DNA from: Actomonas sp051209155
GTDB lineage: Bacteria; Verrucomicrobiota; Verrucomicrobiia; Opitutales; Opitutaceae
Reading direction: 5' to 3' (one strand)
DNA length: 64,000 nt
Assembly: GCA_051209155.1 (NCBI GenBank)
Contig: JBPJGB010000001.1
The stretch's first letter is position 1, and the number at the start of each line of letters is the position of its first letter. A model generated the notes under the pieces. The model saw only the letters and a program-made list of their open reading frames with translations, was not told where the DNA came from and searched no databases. Shown one piece after another: positions 34,622-43,550 of this stretch. A program made the translations under genes and the position numbers.

Positions 34622-34756
34622 TTCGAAGGAGTGGTGGAGAGGGTTTTTTTGCTTTGAAGAAGGCAGGAGTGAGACGCGGCGCAGCGCGCGGATGATGAGG
34701 AAGTCATCGAAGACGCTATCGCTTTTGTCCGGCGGATCGGGGGCGGAGGTGGACAT

Positions 34757-35089
34757 GGAGTGGTCAACGAGATCGGTTGGATTGGCGTGGACTGCCGGCT
34801 GGGACAGCCCGGAGTGAAGGCCTCGCCGGCGGTTTCTGCATGGACCGCCCCCCGCCATTTGGCTGCAATGGCTCAGTGGCGAGCGTGCCGACATTTGTGG
34901 CGACCGTCCTGTGCTCCGCCGGGCGCGAGCGATTTGATCGATTCAATCGAGACCGGCTGGGTTGCCTCCGTGCCCCACTGCTGGCGTCAGCACTTTTGTC
35001 GACAGGCTCCGATGCTCCGCCGCCAAGCAGCTTGATCTGGGTTGATGGGTGATCCCTTATCAGCGAGCCCCGGCTCGTGAAGGTCCCCC
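34757..35089. promoter_or_regulatory. Divergent promoter region between cargo operon and TonB receptor
   Basis: About 330 bases (468 if the shorter cargo start is used) without a supported gene. They must hold the promoter of the secretion operon and that of the receptor gene. A small hairpin CGAGCC-CC-GGCTCG lies at 35064-35077, 12 bases before the receptor start codon, and could affect its translation. No operator is recognised. Confidence 0.45.
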
Positions 35090-37819
35090 ATGAAACATAA
35101 TATCGAACTCACCGCGCGCCCTCTCGTCGTCGGTGTATTGCTTGGGGTGGGGTCCTTGGCCGGGCAGGAGACGGAGCTGTTTCAAGATGAAGGGGTGACG
35201 CTCGACGTCGTTGAAGTCGCTGGCACACGGGCGACGTTGGCGAAGTCGCGGGATTTCAAGAAGGCCTCCCGGATCATCAGCGATTCCATCATCGCCGAAG
35301 ACATCGCCAAGTTCCCCGATCTGAATCTGGCCGAGGCTTTGCAGCGCCTGCCGGGAGTGGCGATCAATCGGGAAGCGGGCGAAGGCCGCCGCGTTTCCTT
35401 GCGGGGGCTCGGCCCTGATTTTACCCGCGTGCAGCTCAATGGCATGGAGGTGTTGGGCAACGTCGACTCGCCCCAGGACAGCCGCGGGCAGCGGAGTCGC
35501 GACCGGGCCTTCGATTTCAATATTTTCGCGGCTGAACTCTTCAATCGGTTGGAGATCCGAAAAAGTTTTGATGCGTCCCAGAACGAGGGAGGTTTGGCGG
35601 GCACCATCGGCTTAGTGACGGCCAAACCCTTTGACTACGGCGAGGGCGTGAACGCTGCGATCTCCGCCCAAATCGGTTCCAACAGTTACACCGAGGACCT
35701 CCAGCCTCGCACCGCCTTTCAGATATCCCGGACGTGGGATGATACCTTCGGGGTGTTGCTTTCGGTGGCCTACTCGACGCGGGATACCGACGAACAGGGC
35801 ACCAACACCTACCGTTTTCGTCCGGCGCCCAATGCGCGCGGCAGCGATATTTCCAAGCTTTCGATGGCGGACCAAGTTGCCATCAGCACGGGTCAGCTGC
35901 GTTTCCCTCGCGGTAATCGTCTGTCCTCCTGGCAAAGTCATCAGGAGCGCCTCGGGATCACGTCCGCGTTGCAGTGGAGGCCACACGAAGATCTCGAGTT
36001 CACCTTGGATGTCATGCACGGGGAATTCACCGGTGAGCGCGACGAGTTGCACCTCGCTTCGCGGGGGGACAACGCGTCCTCGTGGCTTGGCGGCGGCACC
36101 ACCGTCGATGGCGTGGTCTATCCCGATTCGACGATCAACGAGATTCGCTACGATGCGGGTGGCGACGTGCTCTTTCTCGATGTCTCGGGCGGCAACCACG
36201 CCACCGAAACGCGCCGGCAGCTGGCCGAGAATGTTTTCGACCAGTTTCTCCTCACGGCCGGATGGCGCATCGACGACGATCTCAAGGCGCAGTTTCTCAT
36301 CGGCACCGAAACGTCAAATTTCGATGTGCCGATCAGTGACAAATTCTACCTCGAGACGTTTGGGGATGTGATCTCCGACTACACCCAAGACCGCTACTTC
36401 CTGCACAACTCCCACGGTTTTGATCAAGCGGACCCCGCCAACTGGCGGGCGCACGAGATCGACTTTGCCGCGCATTATCAGGAGAGCTCCTTCGATAATC
36501 TGAAGATGGACTTCGACTACTTTCTGCACTCCGCCGCGACCCTCAAGTTTGGGGCCGCCCGGCAGGTTTTTTTCAACTCCGGTCACCGGCAGACGAACAA
36601 CAACGTCCTGCGGGAGGAATTCCAGTCCGGCGCGGTCGACGATGACTCGACCGGCTATGCCCGCATCTTTCGTGACCACCGTGCTGCGGATTGGGCCATC
36701 GTCGATTTCGATGCGGCCCTGGACACGCTCGGCGTGACGCGCGACCCTGGCAGTATTCGCAGCGTCTACGATGTGGAAGAGACGACCCACGCGGTCTACG
36801 TGAGCTACGATTGGGAATCCCGTCTCGGGGGCATGCGCTTCCTCGGCAACGTGGGCCTGCGGGCCTTCGACACCACGGTCACCTCGCGGGGGATCGCGAA
36901 TGTTGGTCCGATCACCGTGAAGGATCGTTACGACGGCATGCTGCCCGCCCTGAACACGACTTTGATGATTCAGGAAAATCTTCTGCTCCGGATGGGGGTC
37001 TCGCAGAACATCAACCGTCCCTCGATCGGCTCCATGGCGGTGAATGGCAGCGTCCGCGAAAACGCCGGGGAGTATACCGTAAGCGTCGGCAATCCGGGTC
37101 TGCAGCCCTATGATTCCGACAGCGTCGATGTTTCACTCGAGTGGTATTTCGGAGACGTCGGCACCTTCGCCATCGGTTATTACCACAAGGACATCTCCGG
37201 ATTCATCGGGAGTCTGATTCGCAGCGAAGTGCCTTACCGCGAAACCGGCCTGCCGCTCGATCTGCTGCCGGGGCTGACCGCGGACACCAACGTGGCGACG
37301 TTCACCACGCCGGTGAATTACGAAGACACCACGCTGCAAGGCCTTGAGCTGTCGCTCCAATCGGACCTCGGGTTCCTACCCGCTCCGTTTGATCAGTTCG
37401 GCTTTGTCGGCAACCTTACCCTCATCGACGGCGAACTCGATTATGCGAGCCCGGCGCAGCAAGCGGCGGGTATTTCGAACGTCAAACCCCTCGCCGGACT
37501 CTCCGATGTGTTGGCCAACGTGACCCTCTATTACGAAACCAAGAAGTGGGGTGCGAGGATCTCGGCCAACCACCGTCAGGACTATGTCGCCAATCCCATC
37601 CCCATTGCCGACGATGAAGATGGAAACGGATTCAACTCCACGCTCTACGTCGATTTCTCGGCCTTTTACCAGCTCAACGAGAAGCTGAAATTTACCGTCG
37701 ACGCGATTAACCTGACCAACGAACGGGAGGAGCAGTTTTCCGATCTCATCGCCCGTCGCCACTACAATACCACCAGCTCCGGCACGACGGTGTTCACCGG
37801 GGTCAACTACCGGTTCTAA
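35090..37819 (+). CDS. TonB-dependent outer-membrane receptor
   Basis: The 909-residue protein has a signal-like N-terminus (MKHNIELTARPLVVGVLLGV). A plug domain follows with KASRIISDSIIAEDIAKFPD, LNLAEALQRLPGVAINREAG, GRRVSLRGLGPDFTRVQLNG and RDRAFDFNIFAAELFNRLEI. These are signatures of the Xanthomonas/Caulobacter-type TonB receptors (TIGR01782-like), which often import oligosaccharides. The rest is a 22-strand barrel ending in the Phe of GVNYRF, required for outer-membrane insertion. No SusD gene is present. It is divergent from the cargo operon and convergent with a LytT/LytS-like pair, which may regulate it. The imported compound is unknown. Confidence 0.92.
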   Translation: MKHNIELTARPLVVGVLLGVGSLAGQETELFQDEGVTLDVVEVAGTRATLAKSRDFKKASRIISDSIIAEDIAKFPDLNLAEALQRLPGVAINREAGEGRRVSLRGLGPDFTRVQLNGMEVLGNVDSPQDSRGQRSRDRAFDFNIFAAELFNRLEIRKSFDASQNEGGLAGTIGLVTAKPFDYGEGVNAAISAQIGSNSYTEDLQPRTAFQISRTWDDTFGVLLSVAYSTRDTDEQGTNTYRFRPAPNARGSDISKLSMADQVAISTGQLRFPRGNRLSSWQSHQERLGITSALQWRPHEDLEFTLDVMHGEFTGERDELHLASRGDNASSWLGGGTTVDGVVYPDSTINEIRYDAGGDVLFLDVSGGNHATETRRQLAENVFDQFLLTAGWRIDDDLKAQFLIGTETSNFDVPISDKFYLETFGDVISDYTQDRYFLHNSHGFDQADPANWRAHEIDFAAHYQESSFDNLKMDFDYFLHSAATLKFGAARQVFFNSGHRQTNNNVLREEFQSGAVDDDSTGYARIFRDHRAADWAIVDFDAALDTLGVTRDPGSIRSVYDVEETTHAVYVSYDWESRLGGMRFLGNVGLRAFDTTVTSRGIANVGPITVKDRYDGMLPALNTTLMIQENLLLRMGVSQNINRPSIGSMAVNGSVRENAGEYTVSVGNPGLQPYDSDSVDVSLEWYFGDVGTFAIGYYHKDISGFIGSLIRSEVPYRETGLPLDLLPGLTADTNVATFTTPVNYEDTTLQGLELSLQSDLGFLPAPFDQFGFVGNLTLIDGELDYASPAQQAAGISNVKPLAGLSDVLANVTLYYETKKWGARISANHRQDYVANPIPIADDEDGNGFNSTLYVDFSAFYQLNEKLKFTVDAINLTNEREEQFSDLIARRHYNTTSSGTTVFTGVNYRF

Positions 37820-37855
37820 GGGACGGGCAACCGGCCGCCGCGCCCGGTCAGCGGG

Positions 37856-38602
37856 TTACTTTGCGTTGCCGCTGTCCAGGTGCCGCCGCAGTTCGGGGGC
37901 GCGACGATGACTGCACTGCACGGGTGCGCTCATGCCTCGCATGCGCAGGGTGGGTTGGCCGCCGGAGGGTGCGTCCATGCGTTCGATTTGCCCGAGATTG
38001 ATGATCGTTTGGCGATGCACGCGAAGGAAGGCCGCGGCGGGAAGCGCAGCCTCCCAGGCGCTGAGCGGGCGGCGCACCAGAAAGTGCGAACCATCGACGA
38101 TGGACACGTCCGTGTAGTTGTCCGATGCGGTGATGGCGGCGATGTGGGCCAGCATCACGAAGCGCACGCCGCGATCGTTCTTCAGCAACACGCGGTCGTT
38201 GTCATCGAGCGCGGGTAGGGAAGGTTCGGATACGTCGACGGCGGGAGCGGGGGCGGTTTGTTTGAGGCGGTCGAGACTCGTCGTCAGGCGTTTGGCCAGG
38301 ACCGGCTTGAGCAGGTAATCGAGGGCGTTGATCTCGAAGGCGCGCACGGCGAATTCATTGTGCGCGGTGGCGAAGATGATCCGCGCCGCCGGGTGCACAT
38401 GACGGACCAGGTCGAAACCGTTGCCGCCACCAAGATCAATATCGAGAAACACCAGGTCGTAGTCGTGGGTCGCGAGGCGTTTTTGGGCGCTGGCAACATC
38501 GTCGGCCTCGCCCACGACGTTGATCGCCGCCTGCTCGCCCAGCAGGCGGTGCATCTCTTCCCGCGCGAGCGGTTCGTCGTCGATGATGAGGGTGCGGAAC
38601 AC
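37856..38602 (-). CDS. LytTR-family response regulator
   Basis: The 248-residue protein has a receiver domain (LIIDDEPLAREEMHRLL at the N-terminus, phospho-acceptor Asp54 in DLVFLDIDLGGGNG, Lys in YLLKPV). A linker rich in Pro and Ala follows, then a LytTR DNA-binding domain (LLKNDRGVRFVMLAHIAAIT, DNYTDVSIVDG, FLRVHRQTIINLGQIER). Such regulators bind imperfect direct repeats upstream of targets. It is the second gene of a pair, 9 bases after the sensor kinase stop, and should receive phosphate from it. Confidence 0.93.
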   Translation of the reverse strand: MFRTLIIDDEPLAREEMHRLLGEQAAINVVGEADDVASAQKRLATHDYDLVFLDIDLGGGNGFDLVRHVHPAARIIFATAHNEFAVRAFEINALDYLLKPVLAKRLTTSLDRLKQTAPAPAVDVSEPSLPALDDNDRVLLKNDRGVRFVMLAHIAAITASDNYTDVSIVDGSHFLVRRPLSAWEAALPAAAFLRVHRQTIINLGQIERMDAPSGGQPTLRMRGMSAPVQCSHRRAPELRRHLDSGNAK

Positions 38603-38611
38603 GGTGGGGAA

Positions 38612-41600
38612 TCAGACGCTGTCAGGTCGGACCGCGAGGGCCGAGTCGGTAGTGGAGAGGTCGAGCCGGATGGTGACAACCACTTGATCGTCGATCTGTT
38701 GGGTCCGCAACTCGTGGGCGTCGGGGTAGTAGCGCTTCAGGCGTTGGCGGAGATTCTCCAAACCGATGCCGGTCGAAGGCGCGACCGACTCGCCGGAAGC
38801 ACGCCACTTGCCGTGGTTGGTGATTTCAAAGATGAGGGCGGATCGATCCGAACGCGCCGCGGCTTCCAATCGCGCATGGATCCCAAGGTTCATCACACCG
38901 GTCGCATCGCGGCCGCCGTGCTTGAGGGCATTTTCGACGAGCGGCAACAGCAGGAAGGGGGGGATTCTGCAGGCATTGGCGGCGGGCGTGGTGTGGAGGG
39001 TGATCTGCAGCTTTTCGCGCCAGCGGGTTTTCTCCATATCGAGGTAGAGTCGGAGCATGGCCAATTCATCGGCCACGGGCGCGAGGTCTTCGTTGCGCGT
39101 GAGGGTGACGCGGCAGAGGTCGGCGAGTTGCTGCACCATTTCACCGGCAGCGGGCGGCCGCGAGAAGGTGAGGGCGCGGATCGAGTTGAGGGCGTTGTAG
39201 AGGAAGTGGGGATTGAGCTGATAGCGCAGCATCTCGAGGCGCGTCTTTTCCTCGGCCAGTTTGGCGGCGGCGGATTCATCACGATCGATTTGGCGCAGGC
39301 GGGTGAGTTCGGCGGTGCGTTCGGTGACGACGGACTCAAGCGCCTCGTTGCGACGTCGGAGGACTTGGGTGCGAGCGCGCACCAAACCGGCAATCGCGGC
39401 GAGACCGAGCAGGCTCCAGCAACCATAGGCGACCGGAGTGCGCCACCACGGCGGCAGCACTTGGAGAGTGAGCTGGTGGGTTGAGGTCGCTTGGGTGGCG
39501 ACGTTGCGGGCTTCCACCGTAATGGTGACCGCTCCGTCGGGGAGGTTGGTGAGGTCGCGGTAGGTTTCTTCGGACCACGAAGACCATTCGTGGTCGATCG
39601 GGTCGATGTATGATCGAAAGCGCAGGGGGCTGCGCGTTTGAATGTTGGTGAAGAACGACGGGGCGGCGAATTCGACACGGACCGCGCGCTGAGTGGGCTC
39701 GAGCGTGAGGTTCGACGCGGCCGCGGCGGCTCGATAGGGAGAAGTCGCCCAGAGCGTCCTCGCGCCTTCGTTGGCGGTTACCCGAGCGATGCGGGTCGAC
39801 CAGGACGAGGACGGACTTGAGGTTTCCCAGTTCGGGTCGAAGGACAGCAGCTCGATCTGGCAGTCCACCCACAGCGTCTGCAGAGCTTCATCGAAATAGA
39901 GATTGTTGACGTCGACCCCGGTGAGTTCGGGCACCACGTGATCCGTCACCTCGATCGCCCCCCGGTCATCGATCTCGATTTTGCGCAGCAGGGGATGAGG
40001 AGAAGCGAAATACATCCAGCCGTGGCCGTCCGCCGATCCTGCGGCCTCGGGGCCCGCCCCTGCCTCCATGAACTGAGGCTCGAGAACGAAACGTGAATCG
40101 GCGGCATCCCATCGCCAGACGCCGAGTCGACTCACCGCCCAAAACCGGTTGCCCGTATCAAGGATACCGATCCGGTGCGTGGTCTCCATGGCCGGTAAAC
40201 CCGCCGCCTTTCCGAAGGAGGCGGCCGCGGCGCCCGGGGATATACCGTCGCGTAGATCCAACCGCTGAAAGACCTCGTTGAATCGGGGCGATATCCATAC
40301 CTTGCCCGCTCCATCGTCAAAATACCCCGAGGCCCGGGTCGTCGTCTGCGCGAACTGCGTCCGGATCGACCATGGCGTCGTGGCCGAGTCGGGATTTGGT
40401 TCAGCCAACCAGGTGCCGTGGGAGTCGCCCACCAAGGCGGATCCGGGAAAGCTTCGACTGGCGGAGACGGCTTTGAACGCCCGGGTTCCAGCATCAAGGT
40501 TGGCCACGGCGAAGGAGTCGGGGGATTTCACCGAAAACAGACTGGCGGCGGCGACCAGCAGCGTATCCCCCACTCGGGCGATTTGATGGATGTCGCCGAA
40601 AGCTCCCGTGATGTCGTGAAATCTGCCCGTGGTCGTATCGCGCCAGGCGAGTCCCTCCGTGTGGGCGACGTAGAGTCGTTCGCCGACGCGTTGAAGATCG
40701 CGGGGACGACCACGAAACCCCTGAGTGAGGCCATGGGTGGCAAACGGCGTGTCGAGCTGTATCCTAAAAATACCTACATGAGTGCCCAGCCAGAGACCGC
40801 CCTTGTGGTCCACCGACAGATCGTTGATGCGATCGGTTGGCAGCCCCCGGTTCGAATCGATGATTTCGCGCAGATCGCCGGAAGCATCGAGGACGACGAC
40901 CCCGCGGCCCTGGGTGGCGAAGGCAGCGCCGCCGTCCGCCAAAACGACGGCGCTGGTGGCGATGGCGTGGCGTAGCAGTTCCTGAGATTCGGCAGAGGCA
41001 ATCGGAGTGACGGCGTCCCCCTGCGCGAGCCAGGGGCCCTCAGTGGTCAGCCACAGCGTGCCCCCGCCCGGTCGGGGAAAGGCAGCCAATACGTCCGGAA
41101 CATCGGGAAGGTTCAGTTTCACCGTCTGCCCCCGCTCGAGGCGGTGAATTCCATCGTTTTCCCGAAGAATATGCAATGCGCCCTCACTCCACCAGGGTTC
41201 GGCGGCCAGGTCGGGAATGTTCCAGGACTGCTTCATTTCGTTGGGTCCAAACAGCAGGATTCGCTTGTTCGAGCGAACGACCATGCCTTGCGGCGTGTTC
41301 ATGACCTGGGGGAAAGCGTTGCGGGCGATGTAACGGCTCGTCGGTGGGCCGTGGGCCCCGGTGGAGTCAGAAGCAAAAAGCACATTGATGCTGCGGGCGA
41401 TGAGTCCGGCGGGGGCTTCGCCGGCATCGAGATCCGGGCGGACGAGAACGGCCACGTCGTTGGGCGTTGCAGCCCATACTCGTCCGGACCCGTCGATGGC
41501 CAGTTCCCGGGCTCGCCCGAAGCCCTCCAGCTCGGCCCGTTGGGAGTTGGGCAACGGAATCAGCTGCCAACGCACGCCGTCGAACACCAACACGCCTCCG

Positions 41601-41839
41601 GAATTGGCGACGAACACATAGCCGGTTACCGGATGCACCACTACCTGCCGATTGACGGGGTGGCCCGTGATATCCTCGGTGCGCCAGGTCTGTATGGAAG
41701 GTGAACCCGTAACGCGTGGGTTGGGAGCCTCGATGGGAGCATCCTCTCCGGTGAGGCAGAAAGCGGAAGCGGCGAAACAGGCTAGCGCGAGAGCCTCGGT
41801 AACTGAGGTGCAACGAACGATAACGGGATTGAGCCTCAT
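38612..41839 (-). CDS. LytS/HisKA_3-free sensor histidine kinase with two-component propeller
   Basis: The 1,075-residue protein has a signal-like hydrophobic N-terminus. A large periplasmic beta-propeller of two-component-regulator repeats follows (GRVWAATPNDVAVL, NDLSVDHKGGLWLGTHVGIF), then a Y_Y_Y-like beta domain before the membrane helix (TPVAYGCWSLLGLAAIAGLV). The cytoplasmic part has a short coiled coil and a His_kinase domain with the motif RYQLNPHFLYNALNSI near residue 880. An HATPase follows (LVENALKHGG, STGIGLENLRQRLKRYYPDA). This layout resembles sensors of extracellular sugars in Bacteroidota and Verrucomicrobiota. It pairs with the LytTR regulator downstream and probably controls the neighbouring receptor or the secretion operon. 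Confidence 0.9.
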   Translation of the reverse strand: MRLNPVIVRCTSVTEALALACFAASAFCLTGEDAPIEAPNPRVTGSPSIQTWRTEDITGHPVNRQVVVHPVTGYVFVANSGGVLVFDGVRWQLIPLPNSQRAELEGFGRARELAIDGSGRVWAATPNDVAVLVRPDLDAGEAPAGLIARSINVLFASDSTGAHGPPTSRYIARNAFPQVMNTPQGMVVRSNKRILLFGPNEMKQSWNIPDLAAEPWWSEGALHILRENDGIHRLERGQTVKLNLPDVPDVLAAFPRPGGGTLWLTTEGPWLAQGDAVTPIASAESQELLRHAIATSAVVLADGGAAFATQGRGVVVLDASGDLREIIDSNRGLPTDRINDLSVDHKGGLWLGTHVGIFRIQLDTPFATHGLTQGFRGRPRDLQRVGERLYVAHTEGLAWRDTTTGRFHDITGAFGDIHQIARVGDTLLVAAASLFSVKSPDSFAVANLDAGTRAFKAVSASRSFPGSALVGDSHGTWLAEPNPDSATTPWSIRTQFAQTTTRASGYFDDGAGKVWISPRFNEVFQRLDLRDGISPGAAAASFGKAAGLPAMETTHRIGILDTGNRFWAVSRLGVWRWDAADSRFVLEPQFMEAGAGPEAAGSADGHGWMYFASPHPLLRKIEIDDRGAIEVTDHVVPELTGVDVNNLYFDEALQTLWVDCQIELLSFDPNWETSSPSSSWSTRIARVTANEGARTLWATSPYRAAAAASNLTLEPTQRAVRVEFAAPSFFTNIQTRSPLRFRSYIDPIDHEWSSWSEETYRDLTNLPDGAVTITVEARNVATQATSTHQLTLQVLPPWWRTPVAYGCWSLLGLAAIAGLVRARTQVLRRRNEALESVVTERTAELTRLRQIDRDESAAAKLAEEKTRLEMLRYQLNPHFLYNALNSIRALTFSRPPAAGEMVQQLADLCRVTLTRNEDLAPVADELAMLRLYLDMEKTRWREKLQITLHTTPAANACRIPPFLLLPLVENALKHGGRDATGVMNLGIHARLEAAARSDRSALIFEITNHGKWRASGESVAPSTGIGLENLRQRLKRYYPDAHELRTQQIDDQVVVTIRLDLSTTDSALAVRPDSV

Positions 41840-42080
41840 GCGCTGGCGAGCGGCGAGATGAAATGCGTCGGCTCAAACGGCTAGGTGAGGGTGTGTCTGG
41901 GAAAGTCGAGGGCTTCCACCTTCGCTCAAGCACCGCCCACCGTCGCCAAGGCTTCGTTCGCTCTGGTGGCTGACTGGAAACTGGATCCGTCCCGGAAACG
42001 ACGATCGTCTCAGTGACCAGAGCCGATTGCGCGATGGCATCCCGCTGCGGCCAATTGGCCTGCGTATGAGCGAATCTCGC

Positions 42081-43370
42081 TTACAAGCCGGCCGCGTCGA
42101 AATCGTTGCCATGACTCAGCACCTGGTCGTCGAAGATGACGGTTTTGGGGGCGCGGAGGTGGGTGACGCTCTCGAGGATCGGCGCGCTGGTGAGGATCAT
42201 GCGCGGTTTGTGGTCGGGGGCGATGCGACCGATGGGGTCGGCGTAGGCGAGGCGACCCGCGCTCACGCCGGTGGCGGCGTTGAGGATGGCGAGGGTAGGC
42301 AGGCCCGCGTTCTCCATGCACTCCAGTTCGTCAAAGAAACCGAGGCCATGTGCGACTCCGACACTGCCGGCGTCGGAACCGGCGATGATGAGCACGCCCA
42401 TCTCGTGGGCTTTCACCAGGGAGCGCGCGTGGTTGTCGAGGATGCGTTGCAGGTTGCCGACGATCTCCGCGTCCCAGCCAAAGAGCTCGGCGTGGTCGAC
42501 CTGCTTTTGCACGGGGGCAAAGGTCGGCACCCAGCCGATCTCGCGATCGCGGAGTTTGGCCAGCTGATCGTCGCGCAGGAAGAAACCGTGCTCGATGGTG
42601 TCGACCCCCCCGTCGATGGCGTGGTCAATGCCAAGGTCGCCGCTGGAGTGGGCAAAGGTTTGGCGGCCGTGGCGCTGCGCCGCGGCGACGATGGCGGCGA
42701 CTTCAGCGGTGTCCATCTGCGGGGCCGCGGTGACCAGGCCCTTCTTGAAGTTGATGATGCCGGTCGGGAGCAGCTTGATCCGGTCGGCGCCGGCGGCGAC
42801 GCGGGCATCGACGGCGGCGTCGATCGAGCCGTGGGCTTCGATCGCTTCGCCCATGAATTTGCCGTAGCGACCCGCATGGTGTAGCGCGGCGCCGGGCGAA
42901 TCGTAATAGGGCATGAGCGGCCGGTCGGCCGACTTGTATTGGCGGCTCAGCGCAAGGCCGACGCCGTCCTTGTCGCCGGCGTCGCGCACGCCGCAAACGC
43001 CGAGGGTGACGAGCTGGGCGAGGCGCGGCTGCGCGGCGGTGAGGAGCTCGTTTGAAGATTGGGTGAGGTAGGCGGCGCGTTTTTCTACATCGAGTTCACC
43101 ACCTTCGAGAAAGAGGTGGGCGTGAGCTTCGATAAGGCCGGGCAGGAGCGTGGCGTCCGGCGCAACGTGGTCAGGGGCGGTCTGACCAGGGTTGATCAGC
43201 TCGGCCGACGGGGTGTCGCCGTTCGTGCCCAAGAAATGGATACGATCGCTGTCGTAGACGACGTGCGCGTCGCGAGCGGGCGTGGTCGACGTGCCGTCGA
43301 GCAGCGTGCCGACATGCAGCCAGACGCGGCGGGAGGGGGAAGCGGAAGGTATATTAACCACAGATTTCAC
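42081..43370 (-). CDS. Amidohydrolase (imidazolonepropionase-like)
   Basis: The 429-residue protein is a metal-dependent amidohydrolase: N-terminal WLHVGTLLDGTSTTPARDAH, the metal pair HAH in LIEAHAHLFLEGG, DRIKLLPTGIINFKKG with the likely carboxylated Lys, FAHSSGDLGIDHAIDGGVDT with two His, and GSDAGSVGVAHG with the catalytic Asp. It has no signal peptide and would act in the cytoplasm on a cyclic amide or dipeptide; substrate unknown. The chosen GTG start at 43370 lies inside a TTAACCACAGATTTCACAGA repeat, so the first six codons come from the repeat and a later start is possible. Its C-terminal part is duplicated at 22.2 kb. Confidence 0.88.
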   Translation of the reverse strand: MKSVVNIPSASPSRRVWLHVGTLLDGTSTTPARDAHVVYDSDRIHFLGTNGDTPSAELINPGQTAPDHVAPDATLLPGLIEAHAHLFLEGGELDVEKRAAYLTQSSNELLTAAQPRLAQLVTLGVCGVRDAGDKDGVGLALSRQYKSADRPLMPYYDSPGAALHHAGRYGKFMGEAIEAHGSIDAAVDARVAAGADRIKLLPTGIINFKKGLVTAAPQMDTAEVAAIVAAAQRHGRQTFAHSSGDLGIDHAIDGGVDTIEHGFFLRDDQLAKLRDREIGWVPTFAPVQKQVDHAELFGWDAEIVGNLQRILDNHARSLVKAHEMGVLIIAGSDAGSVGVAHGLGFFDELECMENAGLPTLAILNAATGVSAGRLAYADPIGRIAPDHKPRMILTSAPILESVTHLRAPKTVIFDDQVLSHGNDFDAAGL

Positions 43371-43543
43371 AGAGGAGCACAGATGCCGTCAGCACGTGTT
43401 TTTTACAGGAGGGAACAGAGGGGAACAGAGCCGAGGGGCAGGATTGAGTTTTTACAGAAGGTAACGAAGAGAACGAAGGCGGTGGATTGGCTCTGTTTCC
43501 TTCGTTCGATCCTTCGTTGCCTCTGTGTGAAATTGCGTCGGAG
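43352..43543. repeat. Spacer repeat, gap 43371-43550
   Basis: It starts with ATTAACCACAGATTTCACAG. ACAGGAGGGAACAGAGGGGA with GAGCCGAGGGGCAG follows, then ACAGAAGGTAACGAAGAGAA and the complementary TTCCTTCGTTCG and CTTCGTTGCCTCTGTGTGA. The last two parts form an imperfect hairpin. The copy fills the gap before the pterin methyltransferase stop. Confidence 0.8.
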
Positions 43544-43550
43544 GGGCGTC

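Noticed and set aside
38612..41839. Possible hybrid histidine kinase with receiver and AraC output (HTCS)
   Set aside because: The periplasmic propeller is HTCS-like, but the chain ends after the ATPase domain; the receiver is on the separate LytTR protein.
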